From contig NW_024104377.1 in the NCBI RefSeq assembly GCF_003945595.2, forward strand, positions 1,030,781 to 1,094,780: a stretch of DNA of 64,000 nucleotides, read 5' to 3'. The stretch's first letter is position 1. The number at the start of each line of letters is the position of its first letter. Of the stretch, positions 33,890-45,600 are shown in pieces. Both the position numbers and the translations under genes were made by a program. A model generated the notes under the pieces. That model ran no database searches, was not told the origin of the DNA, and was given only the letters and a program-made list of their open reading frames with translations. This DNA comes from Pipra filicauda. Taxonomy: Eukaryota; Chordata; Aves; Passeriformes; Pipridae.

Positions 33890-36800
33890 GGTACTTGATG
33901 TTACTATTTAAGCAGATGTGAATTATTAAATCATGCATATGCTACAAAAATTTTTGATAAAACACCGTGAGAAGTATCCTTATTTTCATGCAGATAATTA
34001 CTCGGTAAAAATTGTGAAAGTCAATTAGTTTTGATCATTGAAGCACTTCTGTTTTTATTTAAAAAATCTATATTTTTCTGGAGGCTAAATGTCATGCAGT
34101 ATAAAATAATCTTTATCAAAGAGAATGTTTGGGAGTTTCCCTGTAATATCCAGAATGACTTGCTGTGTTAGACTCAGGACTGGAAAATTATACTGCTCTT
34201 ACTATAAAGAATAATTTACCACTAGAATCACCATATACTGCAAAAACGTCTGCTTTGCCAAGATATCATCATTAAACTTCTACTCACATTCCTGAAAAGT
34301 CTCACAAGAGTTTAGGAAGTTTGCAAGGATGCCTAGCATACAGTCATGAAATACAGCAGCAGTGAAGTGAGAATGCAATGTCCTAACTGCAGAAGTCCAT
34401 ATTCTGTTTGACCGTATAACTCTGGTCCAGCTTCTGTTGTTCCAAGTACTTTGTGTCTATGTGATCACTGCATTTCCCAGTTCCGATCAGCAAGGATTAA
34501 TTTACTGCCTTCTGAGTACTGTTCAGAGTCTGTGGTGAGAGTTAATAGAAAAGTGAGTCAGATTGATTGGCAAGTGCTCTCAATCAAACTGCAACTAATC
34601 TCCTGAATTTCCTTAACAGAGAGAAGTAGGAGAGGAAGCCAAGCCTGTGGCATCAGCATTAAGCCATGTATGTGCTAGGGCAGGTCCAGTCCCTCTACCA
34701 TCCCTTTTACAGTGCTCCTGCATTCACGTGAAGGAGAGCACCCTGGTTCCTTGGGCTAAAGAAGCCGGTCAGACGTGGGGTGCAGCCAGAACGGGAGGCT
34801 CCCTGACCAGCACTGCCCTGAGTTGATCAGCTGCAGGGCTGCTCAGAGGGATCCAGAACAGCCCTGACTGCATAGTTTGCTTTGCCCACTATTCTCTCTT
34901 TTCCTTCTCACACATAATCAGCTAATTTTACTCTTTCCCCCGCTAGCCCTGGGTTTGCTGATTTTATGCCCTATTTGTTAGTTTTGGCTTGGTGAGAACT
35001 CCTGCTAAGCCAACACTCCTTTTCACTATACTTCAATGATATTCACCCAAAGGCAGTTTCTCATACTTGCCTTACACTTAGGTGTATTGGTCCCAATATT
35101 GGTCCCAAATTCACTATTGTCTTAATAGTTTTAGACCGCTTTGGGTTTTGCCAACTACTTCTTTGATTTTGTGCAGTGTTCAGCAGACTCACAGATTTTT
35201 TCCTTGGAAGTTCGACCTCAGATGAGGGTTTCCTATCTGCCTGTATACCTGAACTGAGTGATCAGATTTTGATTATGGATAATTAATTGTGTACAAACCC
35301 ACGATAAGTGTTCAACCTAATGAAACCTTGTGTTTTATTATCTGCTTGTTTGCTCATGCCTGTGTATTGTACTGTATCGGTGACACTGTGATAGTGATTG
35401 TAGACTGGCAACCTGGACAGGTGAAGAAAATTTTGATCTCAGAACTACAGAAGAGTTCATGCAGGTGTCCTGTCATTGAAAGGAAGTAGGTATTTCTCCT
35501 TTGGTCCACGGCTCTTGTTGTCTTCTCTGTCTCTCTTTGCTCATGCACATACCTGGCACATGTACACACCTGGTTGTTAAAAGATTGCTGAATTCAGAGC
35601 AATTAGGAACTGAGGGAAATAGTTACTGCTGCAATGGTGGAAGGGTCTGTTGAATTTCAGGAATTTTATAAACCTAGGACACTGTGAACTTATCTTTCTT
35701 TAAGCTCTTTGTTCATCCTGTATGGATGCAACCTGAATGTTGTAATTACAGTAGTAAATCAACCCAAAGACCCACCCAGTTAACCACTTTCTGTATCTAA
35801 GTTTCAAAATAAAAGGTATTTCAGAGAAATGTACTGAATGAGATGAATGTCCCCAAGTGTCTTAAGATCTCTCTAAGCTTTAAACACAAAGGTCTGTTTC
35901 CACCCTACGGATGACCCCTTCTACATGGTCCCAGCTGGTAGACCACTTTCTGCTGCTTCACATCCCTCAGGAATGGGGAACACTAGAGCTGAAAGCGGTA
36001 TCCTGGGAACCAGCCAGTGCATTACCAGAACATTTTCTTTCTTTCTCTCAATTGGCATCTATGAACAAAATGGTAAGTTTGGTATTGCAGCCAGTCTTTC
36101 CATGGCACATGTCACAGACCTTTAACTAAAATTTCTCCTAAGTAATGTCTTTGAGATTTGCCATACTCTTCATGTTTGTCTTTGAACTTGTAGTTACTTC
36201 ATTAGAGTCCTGAGTTGTTTTGGTATCTATTTTGCAGAGTACTTTTATCCAGGATGTATTTGTACATTAACTAAACCATCCACAGCAACACCTTTCCCCC
36301 ACTACTAGCTGGAAAAGCTAGAAGATAAAATTAGACCTGACTGAAAAAGCTGATGCATTATTGTTTGGATGCCTTTGAGAAGCTGTGATAGAATTTTCCC
36401 CTGCTGTGGTCTGTCCTATTTCTAATCATTATTCTTCAATGCTTTGAGCACCGATTACTGCTACTTTGCCTTTGCAGGAATGGATGCATTTGAGAGAGCT
36501 GAGTTGAGGATATCTTAACTGTATACGCTGTGTTTTGCTGCTGCCTACCATCGTAGAAGCGAGTATAGCGGCACAGCTTAACCCAGTGTTTTGGTTCTCA
36601 CTGAGGTCATTCTTTTCAACCATGTCAGGTCATCTGCAATGGACCCTTAGGACAGGGAGGGAGCACTTTTTACAGAAATGTTACATTTCCCAAGACTACA
36701 GCAACAGGTAAAGGCTTTTGTTCCTAAGGACTTGATTTGTATCAAAAGTCTTTGTGCAACTTTCTGAGAATTTAAAGGAAAAATCCACTTCAACAAAATT

Positions 36801-37491
36801 CAGTCCCTCATTAGCACAATGAAGAGTTGTTTGCACAAACATTTGATCTTATCACAAGCACTGACAAAGTGGATTAAAAAGTAAACCAAGCCTTCTCAGT
36901 GGGTATCTCCAGACATGACTGTCAAAGAAGTTGATATCCTCAGAAGTGCAGTAAGCACCCCAAAGGATACAGTGAGTAAAGAGGTAAATTGGACTTGTTT
37001 GGAAAAAATCTGTTTCTGGAAGGAACAATTTTTCTCATCACATAAATTTCTCATATCACTAGAGAGCTGGCAGACTAACTTTTCTTTACATAAATAAGGT
37101 AATACTGCTCCATTTGACAGGGTTTAGACGTTGTGATATGACCAGATGTGGAATTTCATGTTGGGATAGCCACAAACAAACTCACACAAGTACAGCTTTT
37201 GCTTATAAGGAAAAAAACACGGAGCAAGAGCCCACTAATTTTAATAGAAAGGTAATTAATTCAAGCCTTAATTAAAAATTAGCCTGCTTTAAGGCCTACT
37301 GAAAATTACTGCAAACCATGATTCAGCTTAATTTTGGCATAGCAACATCACACACTCACTTGATACAAACAGGTTTCAGACTGAAGCAAGTGGGAGTCTT
37401 CCCCTGGGCTGGTAGTGAATTCTTGTTCTAGCAACTGGATTACTTCACATCCTAAACTTGTAGTTTTGCTTCACCTAAGTACCACTAATAA
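33890..37491. other. mostly unique sequence
   Basis: It holds a GC-richer patch near 34640-34870 without a clear open frame, a 12-bp near-repeat of 'ATTGGTCCCAA' near 35086-35108 and the exon-like segment at 35971-36072. No recognised repeats. Confidence 0.45.
35971..36072 (+). other. exon-like segment, coding status unclear
   Basis: It is 102 bp between the acceptor 'CTGCTTCACATCCCTCAG' and donor AAAATG|GTAAGT. Two frames are open across it; one is exactly 34 codons in phase 0/0 and includes 'LELKAVSWEPASALPEHF'. Two open frames at once reduce its weight as coding evidence. It lies downstream of the stop in candidate exon D, so it would belong to another transcript. A non-coding transcript is equally possible. 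Confidence 0.2.
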
Positions 37492-37611
37492 GTGTTCAAG
37501 GTCAGGTTGGCTGTGTGACCTGATCTAATGGGTGGCATTCCTGCCCATGGAGGGGGAGTTGGATCTAAACGATCTTTAAGGTCCCTTCCAACTCAAACCA
37601 TTCTATGCTTC
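37492..37611 (+). repeat. short CR1 3' fragment, plus orientation
   Basis: 'GTGTTCAAGGTCAGGTTGG', 'CTGCCCATGGAGGGGGAGTTGG' read with gaps, 'GATCTTTAAGGTCCCTTCC' and 'CATTCTATGCTTCTTT' match the last ~120 bases of CR1. Confidence 0.9.
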
Positions 37612-40600
37612 TTTAATATAATATATATTCTATAATCTATAGTTCAAACCCTCAACCTCTGAATCACATAATCTTTCAGTCTTGGGTTACAGTTGCCTAA
37701 ATTGATTTGCTTTTGTCTAATAATAAGAGTGCTCAGCTCGGGGTCTGTGATAATCCAGGGGCAGACATGACTGTTGATGGCTTTTTTGTAATGTTTAAAA
37801 GATTCAACAGAGCGTACTGAGAGAAGACAGGACTGTCTCCCACATGTAACCTACCACTGAACTACTCTAAAATTGAGTGCCTTTCTGTGTCTATGTTTGG
37901 AGCTACGGAGTGTCTTACTGTGTTTTTAGTTTAAAATAAAAATGACAAAAATGTTCCTTGAAATGTTTTGATGGTGTCCTAATAGGAAAAGGATTTTTAA
38001 AAAAAGCTTTGAGGATTTTGCAAAGATTTCTCTAACTGAAGTATTCTGTATTTTCTTGCATGCTGTTTATCAGGAATACAAATTTGGTTTGGTTTTGGGT
38101 TTTTTTAAGAGAAAGAATGATGTGAACAGTTTAAATCTTCAGGATCTATGTGCCTCAAGGAATTTTGCTTAAAAACAGAAGTACCATGGTAATCTGCAGA
38201 TGTAAAGCCTAAAGCCACACAAATGCAACAAATAATTATTACCTGGGCAATCTTATGCTTTTCAGTAGCAGATAGCTTTGGATTGTTGTTTTTTTTTCCT
38301 TATCAAATAGTAAATTCACAATTACTTGCAGTTCTAAAGAGATTGTGTGGGTAAATACTTTCTACCAAAAAAGTGAAACAAGGAGTATTCAAAAATGTTA
38401 AAATATTCTAGTAGCTGAACACTCAAAATATTTTTGACATTTTTTAAAAGAAATAGTTCATCTTCTCACGTTGAAATGGCCTTTTCTTTTTGAAATAAGT
38501 AACTGATAAAGAGTGGGAGTCAAGGAAAAAGGTTAGGTAACCCAGAGACAAAACCAAATGCTTGTCTTCCAACAAACTCTAAACTTTAAGTTGACCTGCA
38601 TTACTATTTCTTCCTTGTGTGGTTTTCATTTTCCATGAAACCTCTTTTTCTTCTCCTCTTCTCTGACCTCTCTCCAAATTCAACCAAACAAAAAAGGTCT
38701 CTTGGCAATCAAGCAGATTGCTTTACCATGGATACAAAACAAGAAATCAGATGAATAACTCCATGAGCATTTTCCAGGCTTAGTCAATTCTGAGTTCTGT
38801 TCAAGGGGGAAATGAATGATTTGGAGGGCATAGGACTGGAGCAAAAGAAATATTTTGTTCCAGTTTTAAACTACCTTTACACAAAGTTTCACGGAATCCT
38901 AATTCTTCTTGAGATAACTCCTTTCCCTTTCCCTTTCCTATTGCCCGGTCTGGGTCAGACCAAACCCTGAAGTGAAAACAGGGCAGGTTGTGCTTCATAT
39001 GACCCCTTAGGGTGTCCTTTGCCTGTTTCTGGGGTACGTTAATGGCTTTTGAAAGCGTTATTCTTGTTGAATGCTCCAGCACTAATTTAAAATTATGTTA
39101 AATTGAACCTGAAATATGTTTCCAGTTCTGCCATCCCCACACAGCTTGCCTTCCCCTTGGCTTCAGCATTTCACTGCATTATATGTATGTTGGCTTGTGC
39201 CTGAGACTTAGCAAGTGGACTGCAAAGGTCTTTCAAAATGTTTCAATGCTGAAAGCTTTATCACGGGCTTCCAAACAATTTTCTTTATAGTTTCAATAAA
39301 TAAAAGGATCATCACGAAGTGAACTTAATAAAGGAAAATAGCAAATGGTACTAATACGTTGCATGATGATTTTTTTATTTTGTGAATGTATAGTGAGTGA
39401 TTATAGTTATTTACATACTGTATCATATTTAAAACTTATTTGCTTGTTTTCATGTGTCTTGTTTTTATGCATTTGAGTTATATATGAAAATTAGAATATG
39501 TATATTGGCAGTACATACATGATTACACATCTTACTGGTCTAAATATCTACTAAAGTGGATTAAATTTATATCTTAAGCATTTACATATTTATGTAGTCA
39601 GTAAATTAAAATATAGTGACCAAATAACTCAACTGAGCTATACAATAAGTCTGATAGATAATTAAGGCAAAGGACAACTTGAATTCAGTCTTTTTGATTA
39701 GAGAAAAAAACACTGCCACAAAGTAATTTGTCACATAGTGACACACAAAGAAGGAATTACAGGAAATAAATATCTGTTGCCAAAAAAATACCATAAACAG
39801 AACACATTTTAACTCTACTGATTCTTCCCTTGTCTCTGCTGGTATTTTATTAAGGGGTACATGACTGTGGTTTAGGAGATATATATCATCAGCTGAGTTA
39901 CTGGAGCATTGGCATACATACCTACTATATCTTTAAGTTTAGTTTTAGTAATGAGGATAATAATTAGAAGAGAAAATGTAGCAGTAGAACCTTTATTAGC
40001 CTAATTAGTAGTCAGAACAGGTACCTAAGTTTTCTGGCAAGCTTGACATACTTGCACTACAGCCTGACTGGCCTGTGTTCACTTGTCAGTAGCTCGATCA
40101 GGGACAATATAGATATAAGTGTCTGTTTGCTTATGTTGTGACTGCATTGCACACCCAGGGAGGATCATTTTGGAGGCAAATCTTGCAACATTTATAAACC
40201 CACTTAAAATTAGATGCTTTATCTTACAAATATATTCCATAATGATGCTATACCAGATTTTAAAATCATTGTGATCTGTCGGCAAGGACTGCATTCAAGC
40301 TATGACTCTCACAAAAACATGGTGGCTAGAACTCATTTTACAGCACAGAAAAAATCTGGTCTATAGATTAATATGACAAGACACCTATTGTCACAAATTG
40401 GACCTGATGAACTTTATCCTAGAAGACCCTCAGAGCACCTTCAGAACCGTTAAGGTGTAAAGTAGGCATGATACATGAGATTAACTACATACATATACAG
40501 ATAAGAAACTTTCGTTTTATTTTAAGTAGCTAATCTAGTAAATTGTAGGTCAAACATCTAAACTCCGATCCCATGAAAAAACAACTCAAAAGAATGATGG

Positions 40601-40778
40601 TATCAAATATTTGTGAGCATCTACAAGATAAGAAAATGATCAGTAGCAGCCAACTGGATTCAGATTAGCAAATCAGATAAATCTGAATTCCTTCTTTCCT
40701 TCCTGACCTCGTGTTCTGTTCTGTATCTTTGCACTAGTAAGGCTCCTAACAGAGTCTCCTGTGATATTCTCAGAAGTG
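37612..40778. other. unique AT-rich sequence
   Basis: No supported gene. It includes a short CCCTTT repeat at 38921-38939. Confidence 0.5.
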
Positions 40779-41352
40779 TGATCAGCAGGTCGAGGGAGGT
40801 GATCCTTTCCTCCACCTCTACTCTGCTAAGGTGAGACCTCACCTGGAGTACTGCATCCAGCCCTGGGATCATGAACATATGAATATAGTGTATATAGTGG
40901 GGCAAATCCAGAGGAGAGTATCAGAGGGCTGGAGAACCTCTTCTATGAAGACAGGCTGAGAGAGGTGGGATTGTTCAGCCCTGAGAAGAGACGGCTCCAG
41001 AGAGACCTTTTATTATAAGCCTTTTAGTATGTGAAGGGGGCCTACAAGAGAGCTGGAGAGAGACTTCTTTATAAGGGCATGTAGCAATAGGACAAGGAGC
41101 AATGACTTTAAATTGAAAGAGGAGAGATTTAGATTATATATTGGGAAGAAATTCTTTACTTTGAAAGTGGTGAAACACTGGAACTGGTTGCCCAGAGAAG
41201 CTGTGAATCTCCCATCCCTGGAAGTGTTCAAGGCCAGATTGGAGGGGGCTTTGAGCAACCTGGTCTAGTGGAAGGTGTACCTGCCCATGGCAGGGGGTTT
41301 GGAACAGGATGATCTTTCAGGTCCCTTCCACCTCAAATCATTCTAAGATTTC
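40779..41352 (+). repeat. CR1 LINE 3' portion, longest plus-strand copy
   Basis: It starts 'GTGATCAGCAGGTCGAGGGA' inside ORF2 and continues 'CCTGGAGTACTGCATCCAGC', 'GACAGGCTGAGAGAGGTGGG', 'CTACAAGAGAGCTGGAGAGA', 'CCCATCCCTGGAAGTGTTCA' and 'GGTCCCTTCCACCTCAAATC'. The ORF2 end is broken, for example by the AT-rich replacement around 40875-40900. The minus-strand frame at 40660-40905 is only its shadow. Confidence 0.93.
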
Positions 41353-42456
41353 ATGAAGATGAAGAAATACAATTTGCAGTGAAGAAGCGATTAACAGTAA
41401 GTGATAACAGTACCTGAAGAACAGATATCAGTGTGTTCACGGTCAAACTGGAAGGAAGCATCTAACCAAACTCAGTAGACACGTTTCACAGGTTAGGTCT
41501 TTTATGTTCAGTGCTTTTACTAATGACATAGGCGATGAAAGCTACCAACAATCTAAATTTGGAAAGTTAGAGCATATTTTACAATTCATAATGATATTTG
41601 GTTATATATCATGATATATATACATATATAAAATAATATGGTCATACATATCATATATATATAAAGATATATGATTTGAACAAAAATCTTTTGACATTGA
41701 AATAAAACCTCAGTGAAAGAGGTAGGACTATTCAGGTTCACAAGAACAGATGTGAAACAACTAGGTAGGTAGTTGTTCTGAAGAAAGGCTCTGGGAACTG
41801 CTGTAGATCACAAGCCAAATGAACCTTTTAATGCCATGCATGTACACAGAAGATCATTGTACTTGAATATGTCAGCCAGGCTATTGGAAATATTCTTTAG
41901 CAATAATTCTCACTGGTTAGACCTAACCCCATTTGATGTTTCAAGAGGCACCTCAGGAAGATGTAGACCCATTGAAGTGCACTAAGAAAAACAACAATTC
42001 TTTGCCTAGAGGTCTACAAGGTTTTATTTATGGGAGAAGCTGTTTTGTTTTTTTCAGCTCTTTTAGTAAACAGAAATAGAATCTAAGGGGCATGTCACAA
42101 CAGGCTTACAATATGAAAAGGCTATTGCAAAGAGAAGGGAATAATCTATTATTTATGCTCAAAATGGGTAGAGACCAGATGTAATAGCTTTAAGCTTCAG
42201 CAAGAAAGATCCATGTTAAATGTGAGGAAAGCTTTTCACTTGTTAAGTAAGGCAGTGAAAGAGACTGTGCAGGGTTTCCATCACTGCAGGTTTATGAGAG
42301 AAGGTAATGAGGTAATTGGAGATGGCTGATGCTTTCTCAGGGACTGAGAATGAACAAAGTGATCTCTCAAGGGCCATTCCATCTTTATAAAGGCCCTGTA
42401 TTTTTTTTTTTTACAAGCCTTTGAGTATTCCTCATTTTGTTTTTCCAAGGCAAGGA
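41353..42456. other. unique sequence with an AT-rich palindromic stretch
   Basis: About 41577-41680 is built of ATATAT-like words with partly self-complementary blocks such as 'TATATATCATGATATATATA'. Otherwise nothing is recognised. Confidence 0.55.
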
Positions 42457-42490
42457 AAAACTAGCATTTCATGTAAAACTAGCATTTCAT
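42457..42490. repeat. 18-bp tandem duplication abutting a CR1 3' end
   Basis: 'AAAACTAGCATTTCAT' occurs at 42457-42472 and again at 42475-42490, directly before the CR1 tail. It may be slippage, or a trace of the insertion event. Confidence 0.85.
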
Positions 42491-42647
42491 AATACTACAG
42501 AATGGGTTGTGTTGAAAGGGACCTTAGAGATCACCTGGTTCCAATCCCCTCATCGTGGACAGGGACATCTTCCATTAAATCAGGTTGCTGAAAGCCCCAT
42601 CCAACTTGGACTTGAACACTTCCAGCGATGGGGCATCCACATTTTCA
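42491..42647 (-). repeat. short CR1 3' fragment, minus orientation
   Basis: 'CTACAGAATGGGTTGTGTTG', 'GGGACCTTAGAGATCACCTG', 'GTGGACAGGGACATCTTCCA' and 'GATGGGGCATCCACATTTT' match the reverse complement of the CR1 3' end. Confidence 0.92.
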
Positions 42648-45600
42648 GTTTATGGGTTTGTTTTAGGGCGGGAAGCGTTAGCTGAGATTCTGAAAGTCTT
42701 ACATCTGTTTTCTATAAGCTTATGATGCTTTTATATCTTCTCTTCCATTCATGTCATCTGTAGAAAAGGTAGAGAAGTTGGGATACTTCTCATTATGGCA
42801 CGTTCACTGAGAAGTGAGACCCTAGAATTGTCTGATGACTTAGACTCCTAAGTTTCATTAAAAATCTATGAACAGTACCATCTCCATGGGATATTTCAAT
42901 TATTTAATGTTTTAACTTTTGATTTAATAGACTTCTGTGCTGAATTATTAATCAAAAATATTTATCTTCCAGAAAATGTTATGTGTATCTATATACTTAT
43001 CAGAAACGAAAACTACAGTAGACATAGCGTGTGCTGGTTCTCTGATGAATTTTAGCAAAAGTAGTCCCATATTGCAAACTGCAACATAAGATGGCAAAGA
43101 ATACATCTGCTTTTAAGGCAGTGTGAATAAAGATGATGGGCTCTATTTGTAGCTGGTCCTATAGGCCAAATAAAGATCACTGGATGAAAAATTGTAGAAA
43201 AATATGAACTAACCATTACTTACAAACTGATGTAAGACTAATCAGATTTGAGGCCAAGGTTCAGCTGTTCATGTATTGTTGTACTACAAATTACTACTCT
43301 TCCTTTTTAAAAAACAAAATCTTGCTGCTTCATTTATTTATTTGTGTGATTCTTTTTTTTTACTTTCATATAAAAGACAAAACCTGGGAAAAATTTTTAG
43401 GCTATAAACAAGAAAATCCTAACTCAGTGTTCTTAAGGTACATCATTTAGTACTAATATTCTCATGTAATTAAATAGTGGCCAAAGGGCAATTACTTGAC
43501 TTTATCATATTAAAATAAAGTTCTAGATAGTATTATGGCTGGCAAAAAATGTTCTCTTTTTATTGTTCAGTGTTTATGTATCATTGAAGACAATGTCCTA
43601 CATATTGCAATCAATATTCCTATTTTTGGAGGGGATCAAAAAACAGAAAAGAAAAAAAGAATATAGAAAAGAAAGAAAGGAGGTTGTGGTAGAGAGGGGA
43701 AGATCTACTGTATCTCAGACCTAGTCATAAAACATCTCACCCAGCAATTTCAAGTAGTAGATACAATTTTGCTTTTCTAACATGAAGTGTTCTAGCTAAC
43801 AAAAGCAGCTTTCAGGTGCTCTTGTACAATGACAGATAATTACTGCTATTGGATCACAGGGCCAAGCTGATATCCAATGACTCTGAAGGTGCTTGAATTT
43901 GCAGCTACCAGTGCTGTCTAACTTATGGGAAATAGTTAAAGGGAGATAAATACACACTCAGAGCAGGCAGGTGCTTCTTGTACAATCCCCTCTATTTTCT
44001 TCAGCCAGTTTGATTGCCACTTGGCTTCCTTTCTCCCAAATCCCTGGCTAATCTCTTCTATATAGGCTTTTTTGCCACCCTTATCACCACAGCATCCAAG
44101 TGGCTGCCAGTAGCGCATTAAGTCACACAGTAAGATGTCACATGTGTCTCATGGTCTCTTTCATCCGCTTTCCAGAGGAAAAAAGAACCTGTATGGATGA
44201 CAGAGTTTTAGTGGGGGACTATTTTTAATTTTCCTACTAATATGTATCCTACAACGTTTGAGAAATCTTAGCAGAAAGACCATGCCTTTCATTTGAGGTG
44301 GAGGTGAGAACAGTCACATGCACTGATGAATAGTTTCCTAAGGATTGATGACCTTTGCCCCCTCCCCCAGAAGTGGCAAAGATAATTAAGGCTTCAATAT
44401 CATCCACTAGGATGAAACAGATTGTCTTTCCAGCCAAGGATGACTGAAGCCTTCTTTTCTGGTTTTCTGTGAACCAGAGTAAACCCATTAGCATTTCTAT
44501 GCCAAGAAACCCAACTGACCAAACGCGCTTACACTGTGCTTTTCCAGAAGTCCAGATCAGTTTTGTGATGTGTGCTGGCCACATTCAGGTATTCAAAAAT
44601 GAAAATTTAAGCTCCCAAATACGAAACTTTAAATGCTGCTTTTTAATTATTTGCCTCAAAGTGAGTTTTTAAGGCCTTCCAAATACACTGTTGTCATGCA
44701 TTTTGGCTGTTTTTTACAATTGCAATACTAAGTAAGATATTTTTTGGAAAATCAAAACAGAAAACATCGCTGAACTTCATTGAACATGAAGGATTTGTTC
44801 TGTTGTAAGAACAGCTATTTGTTTCATAAAAACATTACAAGTAATTATGCACCCCAATTTACTTGTCTGTAAATAAATGCCTGAGTACTTTGGAGCTGTG
44901 GAGTGAATCAAAGCAGTATTCCTACCTCAGGCTGCAGTTCCAGACCTCATTGTGTAGCTCACAACTGCCTGCCGTTGTTGGACATTTTCTACCTATGCAA
45001 AAGAGACCTCTCAGGGCTTTCTACCTTCTGGGTCTGCAGTCACTTTCAGGAATGATGAGATTTAACTGATGGAAGAGAATGGGAGTCTATCCACTACTAC
45101 TTCTAAGGAGAGATAGCATGGAAGATTTGTAGCAGCCTAAGGGCTGAACTGGTAGCTTACTTGCGATTAATACCCTGCAAATTTTCCACAGTGATCACGA
45201 TCTGACAACCTGCTACTTGAAAGAAAAATCAATAAAAATAGATGCCTTTGTGATGTCTGTGGATTAGCACCTATTATAATTAAGTTTATAATCTAACACC
45301 TTAGCAGACACTTAAATTGCTTTCATTATGCTTATTTCTGCCTTCCATGAGTCAAGATCACACTTTGGGTAGGACAACCTTCTCTCATACCTTTGTGGCA
45401 TTTAATTTTAAAGTTTTAAACACAGGAAAGTTGTCCCCATGATGAACAACACCAAAGTGTGTTTTTAATGACTATCACATCTTGTTTGAAAGGGAAGAGC
45501 TACCACTTGTACCATCATTCTTATGTGATAAAGCTACACCATCACACAGTCACTGATTTGTTTCTATTTAATTTTTAAAATAAGAAATTACACTTCTGAA

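Noticed and set aside
40660..40905. 81-codon minus-strand frame
   Set aside because: It is antisense to the CR1 ORF2 end at 40779-41352, a shadow frame.
41577..41680. AT-rich palindromic stretch as a possible replication origin or cruciform element
   Set aside because: It is ordinary ATATAT-type low-complexity DNA, with no additional motif to support a function.
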